Assembly (NCBI RefSeq): GCF_000744605.1
Contig: NZ_JQMG01000001.1
Span: 1,550,001-1,614,000, forward strand
Length of the DNA: 64,000 nt
Source of the DNA: Methylotenera sp. L2L1
GTDB taxonomy: Bacteria > Pseudomonadota > Gammaproteobacteria > Burkholderiales > Methylophilaceae
Direction: 5' to 3'
Shown here: piece by piece, positions 37,506-46,032 of the stretch
Numbering within the stretch: the stretch's first letter is position 1
Layout of the letters: each line of letters opens with the position of its first letter
Made by a program: the position numbers and the translations under genes
Notes under the pieces: model-generated
What the model saw: only the letters and a program-made list of their open reading frames with translations
What the model was told of the DNA's origin: nothing
Databases searched by the model: none

Positions 37506-38861
37506 ATGAGTAAAAAATACTTTGGTACAGATGGTATTCGTGGGCGCGTAGGAGATGCATTAATTACGCCGGAGTTTGTGATGCGTTTAGGTTATGCGGC
37601 AGGACGCGTGCTGACCAGTATTGATAGTCATTTAGCTAAAGGCGCACACCCTGCGGTGTTAATCGGTAAAGACACTCGAATTTCTGGCTATATGCTTGAA
37701 GCAGCATTGGAGGCAGGTTTATCAGCAGCGGGTGTAGATGTTTTGTTGACAGGGCCTATGCCAACACCAGGAGTTGCTTATTTAACGCGTGCGTTGAGAG
37801 CGCAGGCCGGTATTGTTATTTCTGCATCACATAATCCTTATTACGATAACGGCATTAAGTTCTTCTCAAGTCTGGGTACCAAGTTGCCTGACGATGTTGA
37901 ACATGCAATTGAGGCTGCGCTTGACGAGCCAATGCAGGTGATGGAATCAGCTAAGCTCGGTAAGGCACGTCGTATTGATGATGCAGCAGGCCGTTATGTT
38001 GAGTTCTGTAAAAGTACCTTTCCTAACCAATTAGATTTACGTGGATTAAAAATTGTTTTGGATTGCGCGCATGGTGCTACTTATCATGTGGCTCCTCCAG
38101 TGTTTCATGAACTGGGTGCGGAAATTGTTGTCATCGGCAACCACCCTGATGGCTTAAATATTAATGAAAAAGTAGGGTCTACCCATCCACAAGCGCTACA
38201 AAAAGCGGTTGTGGAGCATCAGGCCGACTTAGGAATTGCTTTTGATGGTGATGGTGACCGAGTGATGATGGTTGATCATGATGGGCGATTGTTAGATGGC
38301 GATCAGTTACTTTATATTATTGCTGCAGCGCGTCAGCAGGTTGGTGTATTGCAGGGTGGCGTAGCTGGTACACTGATGACGAATTTAGCGTTGGAACATA
38401 AACTTGCCATGATGAATATTCCTTTTTCCCGTGCAAAAGTAGGTGATCGCTATGTACTTGAACTGCTGAACCAAAATAACTGGCAATTAGGTGGTGAGAA
38501 CTCTGGGCATATCTTAACCTTAGATAAACATAGTAGTGGGGATGGCATTGTCGCAGCCTTGCAAGTGTTGCATGCGGTGATTCAGAGTGAAAAAACATTA
38601 AGTGAGCTGGGTGCTGGTTTGTCGCTTTACCCACAAGTGTTAATTAACGTGACCACTAAGCAGAAGATTGATTTGAATAATGCGCTGATCCAAGATGCGG
38701 TGAAGCAGGCCGAGGTAGAATTAAAAGACTCAGGTCGTGTTTTGTTGAGAGCTTCAGGGACTGAACCAAAGATTCGTGTGATGGTAGAGGGTGAAAATCA
38801 GGTACAAGTCAAAGCATTAGCCCAAGCTATCGCTGATGTAGTTAACCAAGTTGCATCTTAG
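37506..38861 (+). CDS. glmM: Phosphoglucosamine mutase
   Basis: A 451-residue enzyme that interconverts glucosamine 6-phosphate and 1-phosphate for UDP-GlcNAc, peptidoglycan and LPS synthesis. The phosphoserine loop is [16 protein letters not shown] (about residues 100-115), the metal loop DGDGDRV (about 242-248), and the sugar-binding GENSGHI near 327. The phosphate-binding [12 protein letters not shown] is at the C-terminus. I chose ATG 37506 with GGAAGAG before it; TTG 37491 would add five unrelated residues. Confidence 0.96.
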   Translation: MSKKYFGTDGIRGRVGDALITPEFVMRLGYAAGRVLTSIDSHLAKGAHPAVLIGKDTRISGYMLEAALEAGLSAAGVDVLLTGPMPTPGVAYLTRALRAQAGIVISASHNPYYDNGIKFFSSLGTKLPDDVEHAIEAALDEPMQVMESAKLGKARRIDDAAGRYVEFCKSTFPNQLDLRGLKIVLDCAHGATYHVAPPVFHELGAEIVVIGNHPDGLNINEKVGSTHPQALQKAVVEHQADLGIAFDGDGDRVMMVDHDGRLLDGDQLLYIIAAARQQVGVLQGGVAGTLMTNLALEHKLAMMNIPFSRAKVGDRYVLELLNQNNWQLGGENSGHILTLDKHSSGDGIVAALQVLHAVIQSEKTLSELGAGLSLYPQVLINVTTKQKIDLNNALIQDAVKQAEVELKDSGRVLLRASGTEPKIRVMVEGENQVQVKALAQAIADVVNQVAS

Positions 38862-39021
38862 CCTACTGTTTGTGCTTATTGTTTTATTGGCTTTAGTAGG
38901 TCACCACGGTAACGTTAGGACAATCTAGCTAAACAGGCCTAATTTACGGCTAACCATGTGTTTAATCGTTTCACTAGCTTGTTGAGTTGAGCATCGTATT
39001 TTTGTGTTCAATTCAACAAAG

Positions 39022-39049
39022 CTTCATTTATTCTTCATCAATTCTTCAT
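39022..39049 (+). promoter_or_regulatory. Triple CTTCAT direct repeat with 11-bp period (possible PhoB-type site)
   Basis: CTTCAT occurs at 39022, 39033 and 39044, exactly one 11-bp period apart, 46 bp before the PAP2 gene. The period equals that of PhoB boxes, and each half-site shares TCAT with CTGTCAT. The half-sites deviate from the strong boxes at pstS and the porin, so the assignment to PhoB is inference. An imperfect stem (38979-38991 / 39007-39019) lies just upstream. Confidence 0.5.
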
Positions 39050-39094
39050 ATTCCAATGACAAGCTAGCTCCAGTTTAACTAACATTGGAGGTGA

Positions 39095-39634
39095 ATGATG
39101 ACATCTAGAATGCGATTGTATTTAAATCGTATGCACCAGTTAGATAGCAATGTATGTGTAGCAGTTAATCATACAAGCCGATATAAACTAGTGCGTGATG
39201 GTTTTAGAATAGCCAGCCGATTAGGTGATGGTGTGTTCTGGTACGTGCTGATGATGACAATCTTGCTTATCAAAGGCAGCGATGGTTTGGTCCCTGTGTT
39301 GCATATGGGGTTGGCAGGGTTATCTGGTACGTTGCTGTATAAGTGGTTAAAAGGTAAAACTCTGCGCCCACGGCCATATGAAGTTAGGCAGGATATCTGG
39401 TTAACCGGGACGCCACTTGATAAATTTAGTTTTCCATCAGGGCATACCTTACACGCGGTTGTGTTTAGTGCGGTGGCTTTAAGTTACTACCCTCAACTGT
39501 CATTTGTATTGGTACCCTTTACGCTGATGGTTGGGTTATCACGAGTTGTCTTAGGATTGCACTATCCTAGCGATGTATTAGCTGGTGCTGCGATAGGCGT
39601 AGCGTTAGCGATGCTATCTTTCTTAGTTATTTAG
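39095..39634 (+). CDS. PAP2-family membrane phosphatase
   Basis: A 179-residue membrane phosphatase. The three PAP2 motifs are complete: KX6RP in KGKTLRPRP (about residues 86-94), FPSGHT (about 114-119) and SRVVLGLHYPSD (about 149-160). Members of this family dephosphorylate phosphatidate, undecaprenyl pyrophosphate or similar lipid phosphates. About four hydrophobic segments are visible. A strong ribosome binding site (GGAGGTG) precedes ATG 39095; ATG 39098 is also possible. Its neighbours are a phospholipase C-like gene and a glycosyltransferase, and an 11-bp-period repeat lies upstream, so a role in phosphate-starvation lipid turnover is proposed. Confidence 0.88.
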   Translation: MMTSRMRLYLNRMHQLDSNVCVAVNHTSRYKLVRDGFRIASRLGDGVFWYVLMMTILLIKGSDGLVPVLHMGLAGLSGTLLYKWLKGKTLRPRPYEVRQDIWLTGTPLDKFSFPSGHTLHAVVFSAVALSYYPQLSFVLVPFTLMVGLSRVVLGLHYPSDVLAGAAIGVALAMLSFLVI

Positions 39635-39691
39635 TTATACTTGGTTATTTAGTCATATACCACATCTTTGGTGTATGCTTTAGTCACCAAT

Positions 39692-40543
39692 TCATGACAA
39701 GTGTTTTGGTTTAATGAAGTATTGCACAGGCTGTGGGTGTGTTTGACGTAAGTGATTTAAACAAGCTTCGCGCCAGAGTTCTAACTCATCTATGCTGACA
39801 TTCTTCAGTTCAGCTTCATAAGCCGGTTGGCTTCCGTTAAGTACTTTACCAATATCAGCCAACGCCATCTGCGTTTTTGCTACGTAGTAAATAAAGTTGT
39901 TGTTAACTTGCCGGTCAATCAAGTGTGCAACTCTGTGAATCAGCTGCGGTAGCTTGATGCTTCTTAATAACCTATCACCCAATGCTAGGCGTTTAATTGC
40001 GGTGCTAGTGATATGCTCATCACAGTTAAAGTGCGCTGAAATAAATCTCGTCATGATAACGCTGTGCTTTGTGAGCAAAGCATGGGGAGAGGTGTTTAGC
40101 AGTGGTGCTAAATACGCATCCATTGCCCATTCAGAAGTAATATGGGTGAACATCGTATTTTTAAACCACATAGCTTCATGTGCTGGTACAAAATGATGAT
40201 GTGCAATCACATCGATATATAAATGACTTGCATAGCCGATTGCTATCGCAGTTTCTTCGTCAGATTCTGCGGCATTGATTAGCTGGTGTGCATTTCCCCA
40301 TAAATGGGTTTTTTTAAAATGTTGATGAATCAGCGCCAAATCAGGAATACATGCACCAGCCATGACTAGATCTGGGAATTTTTTAATCGCCCTTTGCAAT
40401 TTAGGATCTAATAATGGCATAGCCCATAATAATGATTGCGCAAAATAAAGATGGGTAAATAGTCCCCATGCATTTGCATCAGCTGAATATGCACAACATG
40501 GTAGCCACCAGTAGTATTTTTTGATGAAGGCTGGTATTTGCAT
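39692..40543 (-). CDS. Zinc-dependent phospholipase C-family protein
   Basis: A protein of about 283 residues with the fold of zinc-dependent phospholipase C (PF00882; Clostridium alpha-toxin and Bacillus PLC family). Numbering from the alternative GTG 40552, candidate zinc ligands are Trp29, His34 (AWGLFTHLYF), Asp71 (GACIPDLAL), His110 and Asp114 (ASHLYIDVIAHHH), and His137/Glu141 (HITSEW), matching the order of alpha-toxin ligands. An ANA sequence lies directly before Trp29, so signal cleavage would expose Trp at the N-terminus as in alpha-toxin; the hydrophobic region before it is short, so export is uncertain. No C-terminal PLAT domain is present. ATG 40543 is preferred over GTG 40552. 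Confidence 0.75.
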   Translation of the reverse strand: MQIPAFIKKYYWWLPCCAYSADANAWGLFTHLYFAQSLLWAMPLLDPKLQRAIKKFPDLVMAGACIPDLALIHQHFKKTHLWGNAHQLINAAESDEETAIAIGYASHLYIDVIAHHHFVPAHEAMWFKNTMFTHITSEWAMDAYLAPLLNTSPHALLTKHSVIMTRFISAHFNCDEHITSTAIKRLALGDRLLRSIKLPQLIHRVAHLIDRQVNNNFIYYVAKTQMALADIGKVLNGSQPAYEAELKNVSIDELELWREACLNHLRQTHPQPVQYFIKPKHLS

Positions 40544-40577
40544 ACCGGCCACTGTGCCAATGAGATGTGATGCTAAT

Positions 40578-40595
40578 ATGACATTGTGATGATGT
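40578..40595 (-). promoter_or_regulatory. Weak PhoB-box-like repeat upstream of the phospholipase gene
   Basis: Read on the minus strand: ACATCAT, four bases, ATGTCAT, with the 11-bp period of PhoB boxes. The second half-site matches CTGTCAT at 6 of 7 positions, the first only in TCAT. Confidence 0.4.
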
Positions 40596-40633
40596 TTTTA
40601 TGTAGCGGATAATCAGGTCTGGTTATCTATAGT

Positions 40634-40651
40634 TATTCATGAAACTGTCAT
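40634..40651 (+). promoter_or_regulatory. PhoB-box-like repeat upstream of the GT4 gene
   Basis: TATTCAT, GAAA, CTGTCAT: the second half-site is a perfect PhoB half-site and the first keeps TCAT at an 11-bp period. It lies 62 bp before the glycosyltransferase start. Confidence 0.5.
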
Positions 40652-40713
40652 ATAGCGTGTTTATATTGTTGATGACGAAATAGAATTTATTAACAGATAG
40701 GTGAACAACACAT

Positions 40714-41928
40714 ATGAAAATACTATTCATTTCTGATGTATATTTTCCACGTATCAATGGCGTATCAACTTCAATTAGAACCTTTGTTGAGCAGATGCAA
40801 GGCTTAGGACATGAAGTACATTTAATCGCACCAGACTATGGCATTTCCTCTCAAGATGAATCTTGGATCAAACGCATACCAGCACGCAGCATTTATTTTG
40901 ACCCTGAAGACAAATTAATGAAATATGGAGAGGCAATGCAACGCCTACCAGGATTACGTCGGGAAAAATATGACATTGTGCATGTGCATACTCCTTTTGT
41001 GGCTCACTATTTGGGGCTTGAATTAGCGCGCGAGTTAAATGTGCCATGTGTGGAAACTTACCATACATTTTTTGAAGATTACTTACATCATTACTTGCCA
41101 TGGATACCAAAACCAATGGCACGTGGGATGGCTAGAATGATTTCTAAGCGGCAATGTAATGCTGTCGATGCGATTGTTGCGCCATCCCAGCCCATGCTCG
41201 ATGTACTACGAGGCTATGGCGTAAATGTTAGCGCTGAAGTGGTCCCCACAGGTTTGCAAATGCAGAGCTTTAAGGCTGCTGATGGTAAGGTGTTTAGACA
41301 AAGGTACGGGATTCCTTTAGAGCGACCCATGCTCTTATATGTAGGTCGAGTGGCATTTGAAAAAAATATTGCATTCTTGCTCGAAATGGCGAATGTGTTA
41401 GTTAAAGAAGTGCCTGATGTATTACTAGTGATCACCGGTGAGGGGCCAGCTGAGGCAAGTTTGCATAAACTGACACAGCAACTCGGCATCTCGAATAACG
41501 TTAAGTTTATTGGCTATTTAGATCGTGAACGTGAGCTAAATGCTTGTTATCAGGCTGCAGATGTATTTGTGTTTGCCTCAAAAAGTGAAACACAAGGTCT
41601 TGTACTGCTGGAAGCCATGGCACAAGGCACACCAGTTGTAGCGATTGCTGAGCTTGGTACTGCGTCAATATTGGTGAATGGCGAGGGCGCACTGATTGCA
41701 CCTGATCATGTTGTTGGATTTGCTGATAAAGTGAAGCATTTATTGATGTACCCTGAGGAGCGATTTGAGCTGGGGCAGCGCGCCAGCGCTTATGTGCTTG
41801 CTAAGTGGACTGCATCAATACAGGCAGAGCGGATGGTGCAGTTTTACGCCGAGATTATGCATGCTAGAGCCGCTGCTAATAAGCGTAGCCAGCTAACTAT
41901 TTCTCAGAAACATGTTGTGATTGATTAA
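40714..41928 (+). CDS. GT4 glycosyltransferase, diacylglycerol-glucosyltransferase-like
   Basis: A 404-residue GT-B enzyme. The N-terminal domain opens with ILFISDVYFPRINGVSTSI and contains VHVHTPF and ETYHTFFEDYLHHY (about residues 114-127), a segment resembling the TYHT(x)YEDYxH motif of bacterial 1,2-diacylglycerol 3-glucosyltransferases. The C-terminal donor domain has YVGRVAFEKN and the EX7E motif SETQGLVLLEAM (Glu292 and Glu300). Together these suggest transfer of a hexose to a membrane lipid at the cytoplasmic face. Divergent phospholipase C and nearby PAP2 genes, and PhoB-like sites, fit replacement of phospholipids by glycolipids during phosphate limitation. The product could instead be a mannosyl lipid. 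Confidence 0.8.
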   Translation: MKILFISDVYFPRINGVSTSIRTFVEQMQGLGHEVHLIAPDYGISSQDESWIKRIPARSIYFDPEDKLMKYGEAMQRLPGLRREKYDIVHVHTPFVAHYLGLELARELNVPCVETYHTFFEDYLHHYLPWIPKPMARGMARMISKRQCNAVDAIVAPSQPMLDVLRGYGVNVSAEVVPTGLQMQSFKAADGKVFRQRYGIPLERPMLLYVGRVAFEKNIAFLLEMANVLVKEVPDVLLVITGEGPAEASLHKLTQQLGISNNVKFIGYLDRERELNACYQAADVFVFASKSETQGLVLLEAMAQGTPVVAIAELGTASILVNGEGALIAPDHVVGFADKVKHLLMYPEERFELGQRASAYVLAKWTASIQAERMVQFYAEIMHARAAANKRSQLTISQKHVVID

Positions 41929-41962
41929 AAGCTAATTTGTACCCGCTAGCGTAAGCGGCGCT

Positions 41963-41999
41963 AAATAATAAAGGCCAACAATGTTGGCCTTTATTATTT
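41963..41999. terminator. Bidirectional terminator between the GT4 gene and pstB
   Basis: A perfect 18-bp inverted repeat around a single A (AAATAATAAAGGCCAACA and its complement) serves both convergent transcripts. A smaller CCGCT/AGCGG hairpin precedes it. Confidence 0.92.
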
Positions 42000-42062
42000 G
42001 GGAAACTAGTCGATTTGGTGAGTATTATTTAACTATACTTATCAATCATCTGATAAAGCTAG

Positions 42063-42842
42063 TTAGCCGAATTTACCAGTAATATAATCTTCAGTTTCTT
42101 TACGGGTAGGGCGTGTGAAGATGCGGTCAGTCTCACCATGTTCAATCAGCTCGCCTAAGTACATATAGGCCGTGTAATCAGAAACACGCGCGGCTTGTTG
42201 CATGTTGTGGGTCACTACAAGAATTGTTAGCTTGTTGCGTAACTCACTCATCAACTCTTCAATATTAGCGGTCGCGATTGGGTCTAATGCTGAGGTAGGC
42301 TCATCAAACAGCATGATTTCAGGGTCAGTTGCCAATGCACGTGCAATGCATAAACGTTGTTGCTGGCCGCCTGATAAATTGAAGGCTAGGTCTTGCAATC
42401 TGTCTTTTACTTCATTCCACAGTGCAGCACCTTTTAATGCCTCTTCTACTTTATCATCCACCACGCGTCTGTTTTTTTCACCACGCACACGTAAACCGTA
42501 AGCTACATTTTCGTAAATAGATTTTGGAAATGGATTCGGTTTTTGAAACACCATGCTAATGCGCATGCGCACTTCAATCGGGTCTACATTTTTTTCTAGA
42601 ATATTGGTGTCATCAGGATGCATGATGATCTGACCCTCATACTTATTGCCAGGGTATAAATCATGCATACGGTTAAAGCAACGTAAAAATGTAGATTTAC
42701 CGCAACCAGACGGTCCAATCAGCGCAGTAATTTTGTTTTCATACAAAGGCATAGAAACGTTTTTTACTGCATTGTGTCCACCGTTATAAAAAAAACTGAG
42801 GTTACGTGCTTCAGCTTTTACTGGTGTAATTGATGTCATCAT
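42063..42842 (-). CDS. pstB: Phosphate ABC transporter ATP-binding protein
   Basis: A 259-residue ABC ATPase energising high-affinity phosphate import. It has Walker [10 protein letters not shown] (about residues 42-50), a Q-loop VFQKPNPFP (typical of PstB), the signature [15 protein letters not shown] and Walker [15 protein letters not shown]. It is the last gene of pstSCAB on the minus strand; no phoU follows. The gene ends just before the bidirectional terminator. Confidence 0.97.
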   Translation of the reverse strand: MMTSITPVKAEARNLSFFYNGGHNAVKNVSMPLYENKITALIGPSGCGKSTFLRCFNRMHDLYPGNKYEGQIIMHPDDTNILEKNVDPIEVRMRISMVFQKPNPFPKSIYENVAYGLRVRGEKNRRVVDDKVEEALKGAALWNEVKDRLQDLAFNLSGGQQQRLCIARALATDPEIMLFDEPTSALDPIATANIEELMSELRNKLTILVVTHNMQQAARVSDYTAYMYLGELIEHGETDRIFTRPTRKETEDYITGKFG

Positions 42843-42886
42843 GAGAATTTAGATTCCTGTTGATAAATATAGAGATAAGTCGTGCA

Positions 42887-43822
42887 CTACCATTTAATGT
42901 TTTTACGCATTTTGTAACGCATTCTGATGGCGAAACCATTCATGATGAGCGTGACTAAGATGATGATTACACCTGCTGCTGCTGCGTTAACATGGAATGC
43001 TTCACTTGGACGTGATAACCAGCTAAACATCTGAATCGGTAATACGGTGAAGCCTGATGATAGCCAGTCAAAGTTAAGGAACGGTGCTGCTGTAGTCACT
43101 GGCGATGGCGGTAAGAATGCAATGAATGTCAGTGCGCCAATGGTAATGATCGGTGCAGTTTCTCCAATAGCACGCGCCATACCGATGATGACACCAGTGA
43201 GAATGCCGCCGAAAGAGTATTTAATGACGTGGTCATATACGACTTGCCACTTGGTTGCGCCCACAGCGTAAGCTGCTTCACGTATCGCAATCGGGATGCT
43301 ACGTATTGACTCACGGGTTGCAACGATCACGACAGGTAAAATCAATAAACCGAGCGTAAGACCCGCTGTGATGATACTTTGACCTAGGTCTAGAATATAC
43401 ACAAATAAGCCAAGTGCCAGTAAGCCGTAAATAATAGAAGGCACCGCAGCTAAGTTTGATACGTTGATTTCAATCAGATCTGAGAACCAATTTTTTGGTG
43501 CGTACTCTTCAAGGTAAATCGCAGCCATGACGCCCATCGGTACTGCCGATAAGAAAGTCACTAACATAACCAGCGATGAGCCAACTAATGCTGATAATAA
43601 CCCAGCACTAGAGGCGCGGCGTGATGGGAAGTCTGTATAGAAGCTTAAAGATAATAACTTAGGATAGCCTTGAAGGATTAAATCAATAAACAGCGTTAAT
43701 AGTGTGATGAGACCGACCATTAAGCACAATAAGCCAATGATAGAGAAAATATAGTCATTGAGCTTGTGCCGATGAATCATGGCACGCACTTCATGAAGGT
43801 TTTTAGTTTGATGATTGTTCAT
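42887..43822 (-). CDS. pstA: Phosphate ABC transporter permease PstA
   Basis: A 311-residue inner-membrane permease with six predicted helices. The binding-protein-dependent transport domain includes SAVPMGVMAAIYLEEYAP and the EAA loop IREAAYAVGATKWQVVYDHV, followed by GMARAIGETAPIITIGA. It starts 1 bp after the pstC stop, consistent with coupled expression. The C-terminal RMRYKMRKN is cytoplasmic. Confidence 0.96.
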   Translation of the reverse strand: MNNHQTKNLHEVRAMIHRHKLNDYIFSIIGLLCLMVGLITLLTLFIDLILQGYPKLLSLSFYTDFPSRRASSAGLLSALVGSSLVMLVTFLSAVPMGVMAAIYLEEYAPKNWFSDLIEINVSNLAAVPSIIYGLLALGLFVYILDLGQSIITAGLTLGLLILPVVIVATRESIRSIPIAIREAAYAVGATKWQVVYDHVIKYSFGGILTGVIIGMARAIGETAPIITIGALTFIAFLPPSPVTTAAPFLNFDWLSSGFTVLPIQMFSWLSRPSEAFHVNAAAAGVIIILVTLIMNGFAIRMRYKMRKNIKW

Positions 43823-43823
43823 T

Positions 43824-44771
43824 TTAATATCTCTCGCTATATTTCTTGCGTGTAATGTGGCCGATAATATTGAGCGTCAGTGTCATCAGCATCAGAACCA
43901 AGCCGGCTGCAAAAATACTTTGGTAGCCAATACTACCGTGCGGCAAATCACCCATCGCTACTTGTACGATGTAAGCCGTAATCGTGGCAGCAGCATCCAT
44001 CGGGTTAAATGTTAAGTTTGGCTGTTGGCCTGCGGCGATTGCTACGACCATAGTCTCACCAATTGCACGTGAGATACCTAAAATATAAGCGGCCACAATG
44101 CCGGAAACCGCGGCAGGGGTTACCACCCTAATTGCCGTTTGAAAGCGCGTCGCACCCATGGCATAAGAGCCTTCGCGCATGCTCATTGGTACTGCACGCA
44201 TGGCATCCTCAGATAGTGATGCGATGTATGGAATAATCATAATGCCGATCACGATGCCTGAGCTCAACATATTAAAAGTTGGCAAGCCTGGCATTATTTT
44301 TTGTAAAAGTGGTGTGATAAATAGCAACGCAAAAAAGCCAAATACAATGGTTGGCACACCTGCGAGTAACTCTAGAATTGGTTTCACTGTTTCGCGCACG
44401 CGGTGTGATGCAAACTCTGAAAGGTAGATTGCACTAATTGTGCCAATTGGCACCGCAATCAGCAGCGCAACGCCTGTCACGGTGATTGTGCCAGAAACTA
44501 ACGGTAAGATGCCGTAGCGTGGGTTTTCAAATAATGGCGTCCACACTGTGTCGGTTAAGAACGCTGTTACAGAGACATGTTCAAAGAAGCCATAAGATTC
44601 ATATAATAGAATACCCATAATCGCGGCAGTCGTTAATACTGCAGAGAATGCTGCCAGCATTAAAATGAATTCAATTACCCGTTCTTTTAAGTGGCGATTG
44701 AAGTTCTTAGATAAGCGGTCACTGATTTGAGGGGTTAATGGGTTATTCAACACTTGGGTTACCGTATTCAC
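43824..44771 (-). CDS. pstC: Phosphate ABC transporter permease PstC
   Basis: A 315-residue inner-membrane permease with six helices and a long basic N-terminal segment. Conserved segments are AVPIGTISAIYLSEFA, LAGVPTIVFGFFAL, the EAA loop MREGSYAMGATRFQTAIRVV and GISRAIGETMVVAIAAGQQP, all PstC-type. The gene lies 96 bp after pstS. Confidence 0.96.
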   Translation of the reverse strand: MNTVTQVLNNPLTPQISDRLSKNFNRHLKERVIEFILMLAAFSAVLTTAAIMGILLYESYGFFEHVSVTAFLTDTVWTPLFENPRYGILPLVSGTITVTGVALLIAVPIGTISAIYLSEFASHRVRETVKPILELLAGVPTIVFGFFALLFITPLLQKIMPGLPTFNMLSSGIVIGIMIIPYIASLSEDAMRAVPMSMREGSYAMGATRFQTAIRVVTPAAVSGIVAAYILGISRAIGETMVVAIAAGQQPNLTFNPMDAAATITAYIVQVAMGDLPHGSIGYQSIFAAGLVLMLMTLTLNIIGHITRKKYSERY

Positions 44772-44867
44772 GTTATATACACCAGCCAGTTTATATTATT
44801 TGTAAAACGACACTTGTAAGAAATGCATCAATAAATGCACATTTCAAACAAGTGTCAGTTAAGCATA

Positions 44868-45869
44868 CTATTTAATACGTGCTAGTAACTCTTCAATTTT
44901 TACACCAACTTCAGATTTTCCACCAAAGCCAGTACCTGGTTTAAGTGCTTTCCAGTGAGTAATCACTGCTTTTTGCTCTTTAGCCGGTAGTGCAACGTAT
45001 TTTACTTCTTCAATGAGTGGTTTGCTATTTTCAAGGTAGTAGTTAACAAATGCTTTAACTTCTGGTTTAAAAGCTGCCGCCGTTGCATTCACGTAAATAA
45101 AGATAGGACGTGCTAATGGTTGATAAGTGCCATCTTCAATAGATGCTTTAGAAGGCAATACAGCAGGTTTTCCAGCTTTTTCGATAATCGCAACAGCTGT
45201 TAATTTATCTTGATTTTCTTCGTAGTAAGCATAACCAAAATAGCCTAAGCCACCTTTGTCACCTACCACACCTTTAACCAAGACATTGTCATCTTCAGAA
45301 GCAGTGAAGTCACCACGGCTTGATTTTGCTTTACCAACGATTGCTTCAGTAAAGTAGTCAAAAGTACCTGAGTCAGCACCTGGACCAAATAGTTTTACTG
45401 GCATGTTTGGCCATGCAGGGTTTACTTGATTCCAAGTTTTTACTTTACCTTGTGCCGCTGGTTCCCACAGTTTTTTCAGTTCTGCTGCGGTCATTTTTTT
45501 TGCGAAATCATTTTGTGGGTTAATGACCACGGTCAAAGCATCATAAGCTACTGGCAGTTCAATAAACTGTACACCAGCCTCTTTACAAGCATCAATTTCT
45601 TTTTGCAAAATAGGGCGTGAAGCATTTTGCACGTCGGTTTCACCGCGGCAGAATTTCTTGAAGCCGCCGCCAGTACCTGAGATACCAACGGTTACTTTTG
45701 TTTTTGTTGCTTTTTGAAACTCTTCAGCAACTGCTTCTGTGATTGGGTAAACGGTGCTTGAACCATCGATTTTAACGATTTTCTCAGCAGCCATTGACAT
45801 AGTCGGTAGTGCAAATAATGATGCAACTAAACCGGCAATTGATGAGTATTTGGTAAACTGGTATTGCAT
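44868..45869 (-). CDS. pstS: Phosphate-binding periplasmic protein PstS
   Basis: A 333-residue precursor with a signal peptide ending AMA-like (LFALPTMSMAA, cleavage near residue 28). Phosphate-binding loops are seen in DGSSTVYPITEAVAEEF and GISGTGGGFKKFCRGETD. The middle GPGADSGTFDYFTEA is typical of the larger PstS subfamily. It captures phosphate in the periplasm and delivers it to PstCAB. AAGGAG precedes the start and a strong PhoB box lies about 60 bp upstream, so it should be induced when phosphate is scarce. Confidence 0.97.
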   Translation of the reverse strand: MQYQFTKYSSIAGLVASLFALPTMSMAAEKIVKIDGSSTVYPITEAVAEEFQKATKTKVTVGISGTGGGFKKFCRGETDVQNASRPILQKEIDACKEAGVQFIELPVAYDALTVVINPQNDFAKKMTAAELKKLWEPAAQGKVKTWNQVNPAWPNMPVKLFGPGADSGTFDYFTEAIVGKAKSSRGDFTASEDDNVLVKGVVGDKGGLGYFGYAYYEENQDKLTAVAIIEKAGKPAVLPSKASIEDGTYQPLARPIFIYVNATAAAFKPEVKAFVNYYLENSKPLIEEVKYVALPAKEQKAVITHWKALKPGTGFGGKSEVGVKIEELLARIK

Positions 45870-45927
45870 TTATTGCTCCTTATGAGAGTAGTCAGTTGTT
45901 AAACTGTACATATCATATGAACCTAAT

Positions 45928-45945
45928 GTGACAATATAATGACAA
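45928..45945 (-). promoter_or_regulatory. PhoB box upstream of pstS
   Basis: On the minus strand: TTGTCAT, TATA, TTGTCAC, two half-sites 11 bp apart, followed after four more bases by a partial GGTTCAT. It is a close match to the PhoB consensus CTGTCAT-N4-CTGTCAT. Confidence 0.9.
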
Positions 45946-45971
45946 AAATTAAATTAGTAAAATAGCCCAAT

Positions 45972-45995
45972 AAAAAAAGGGCTCGAATTGAGCCC
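45972..45995 (-). terminator. Terminator after pit
   Basis: GGGCTC/GAGCCC with a 5-nt loop, with A-runs and T-runs on both sides; it separates the DUF47-pit unit from the PhoB box of pstS. Confidence 0.88.
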
Positions 45996-46032
45996 TTTTT
46001 TACAATCAGCACCAACATATGCATGTAAATGA

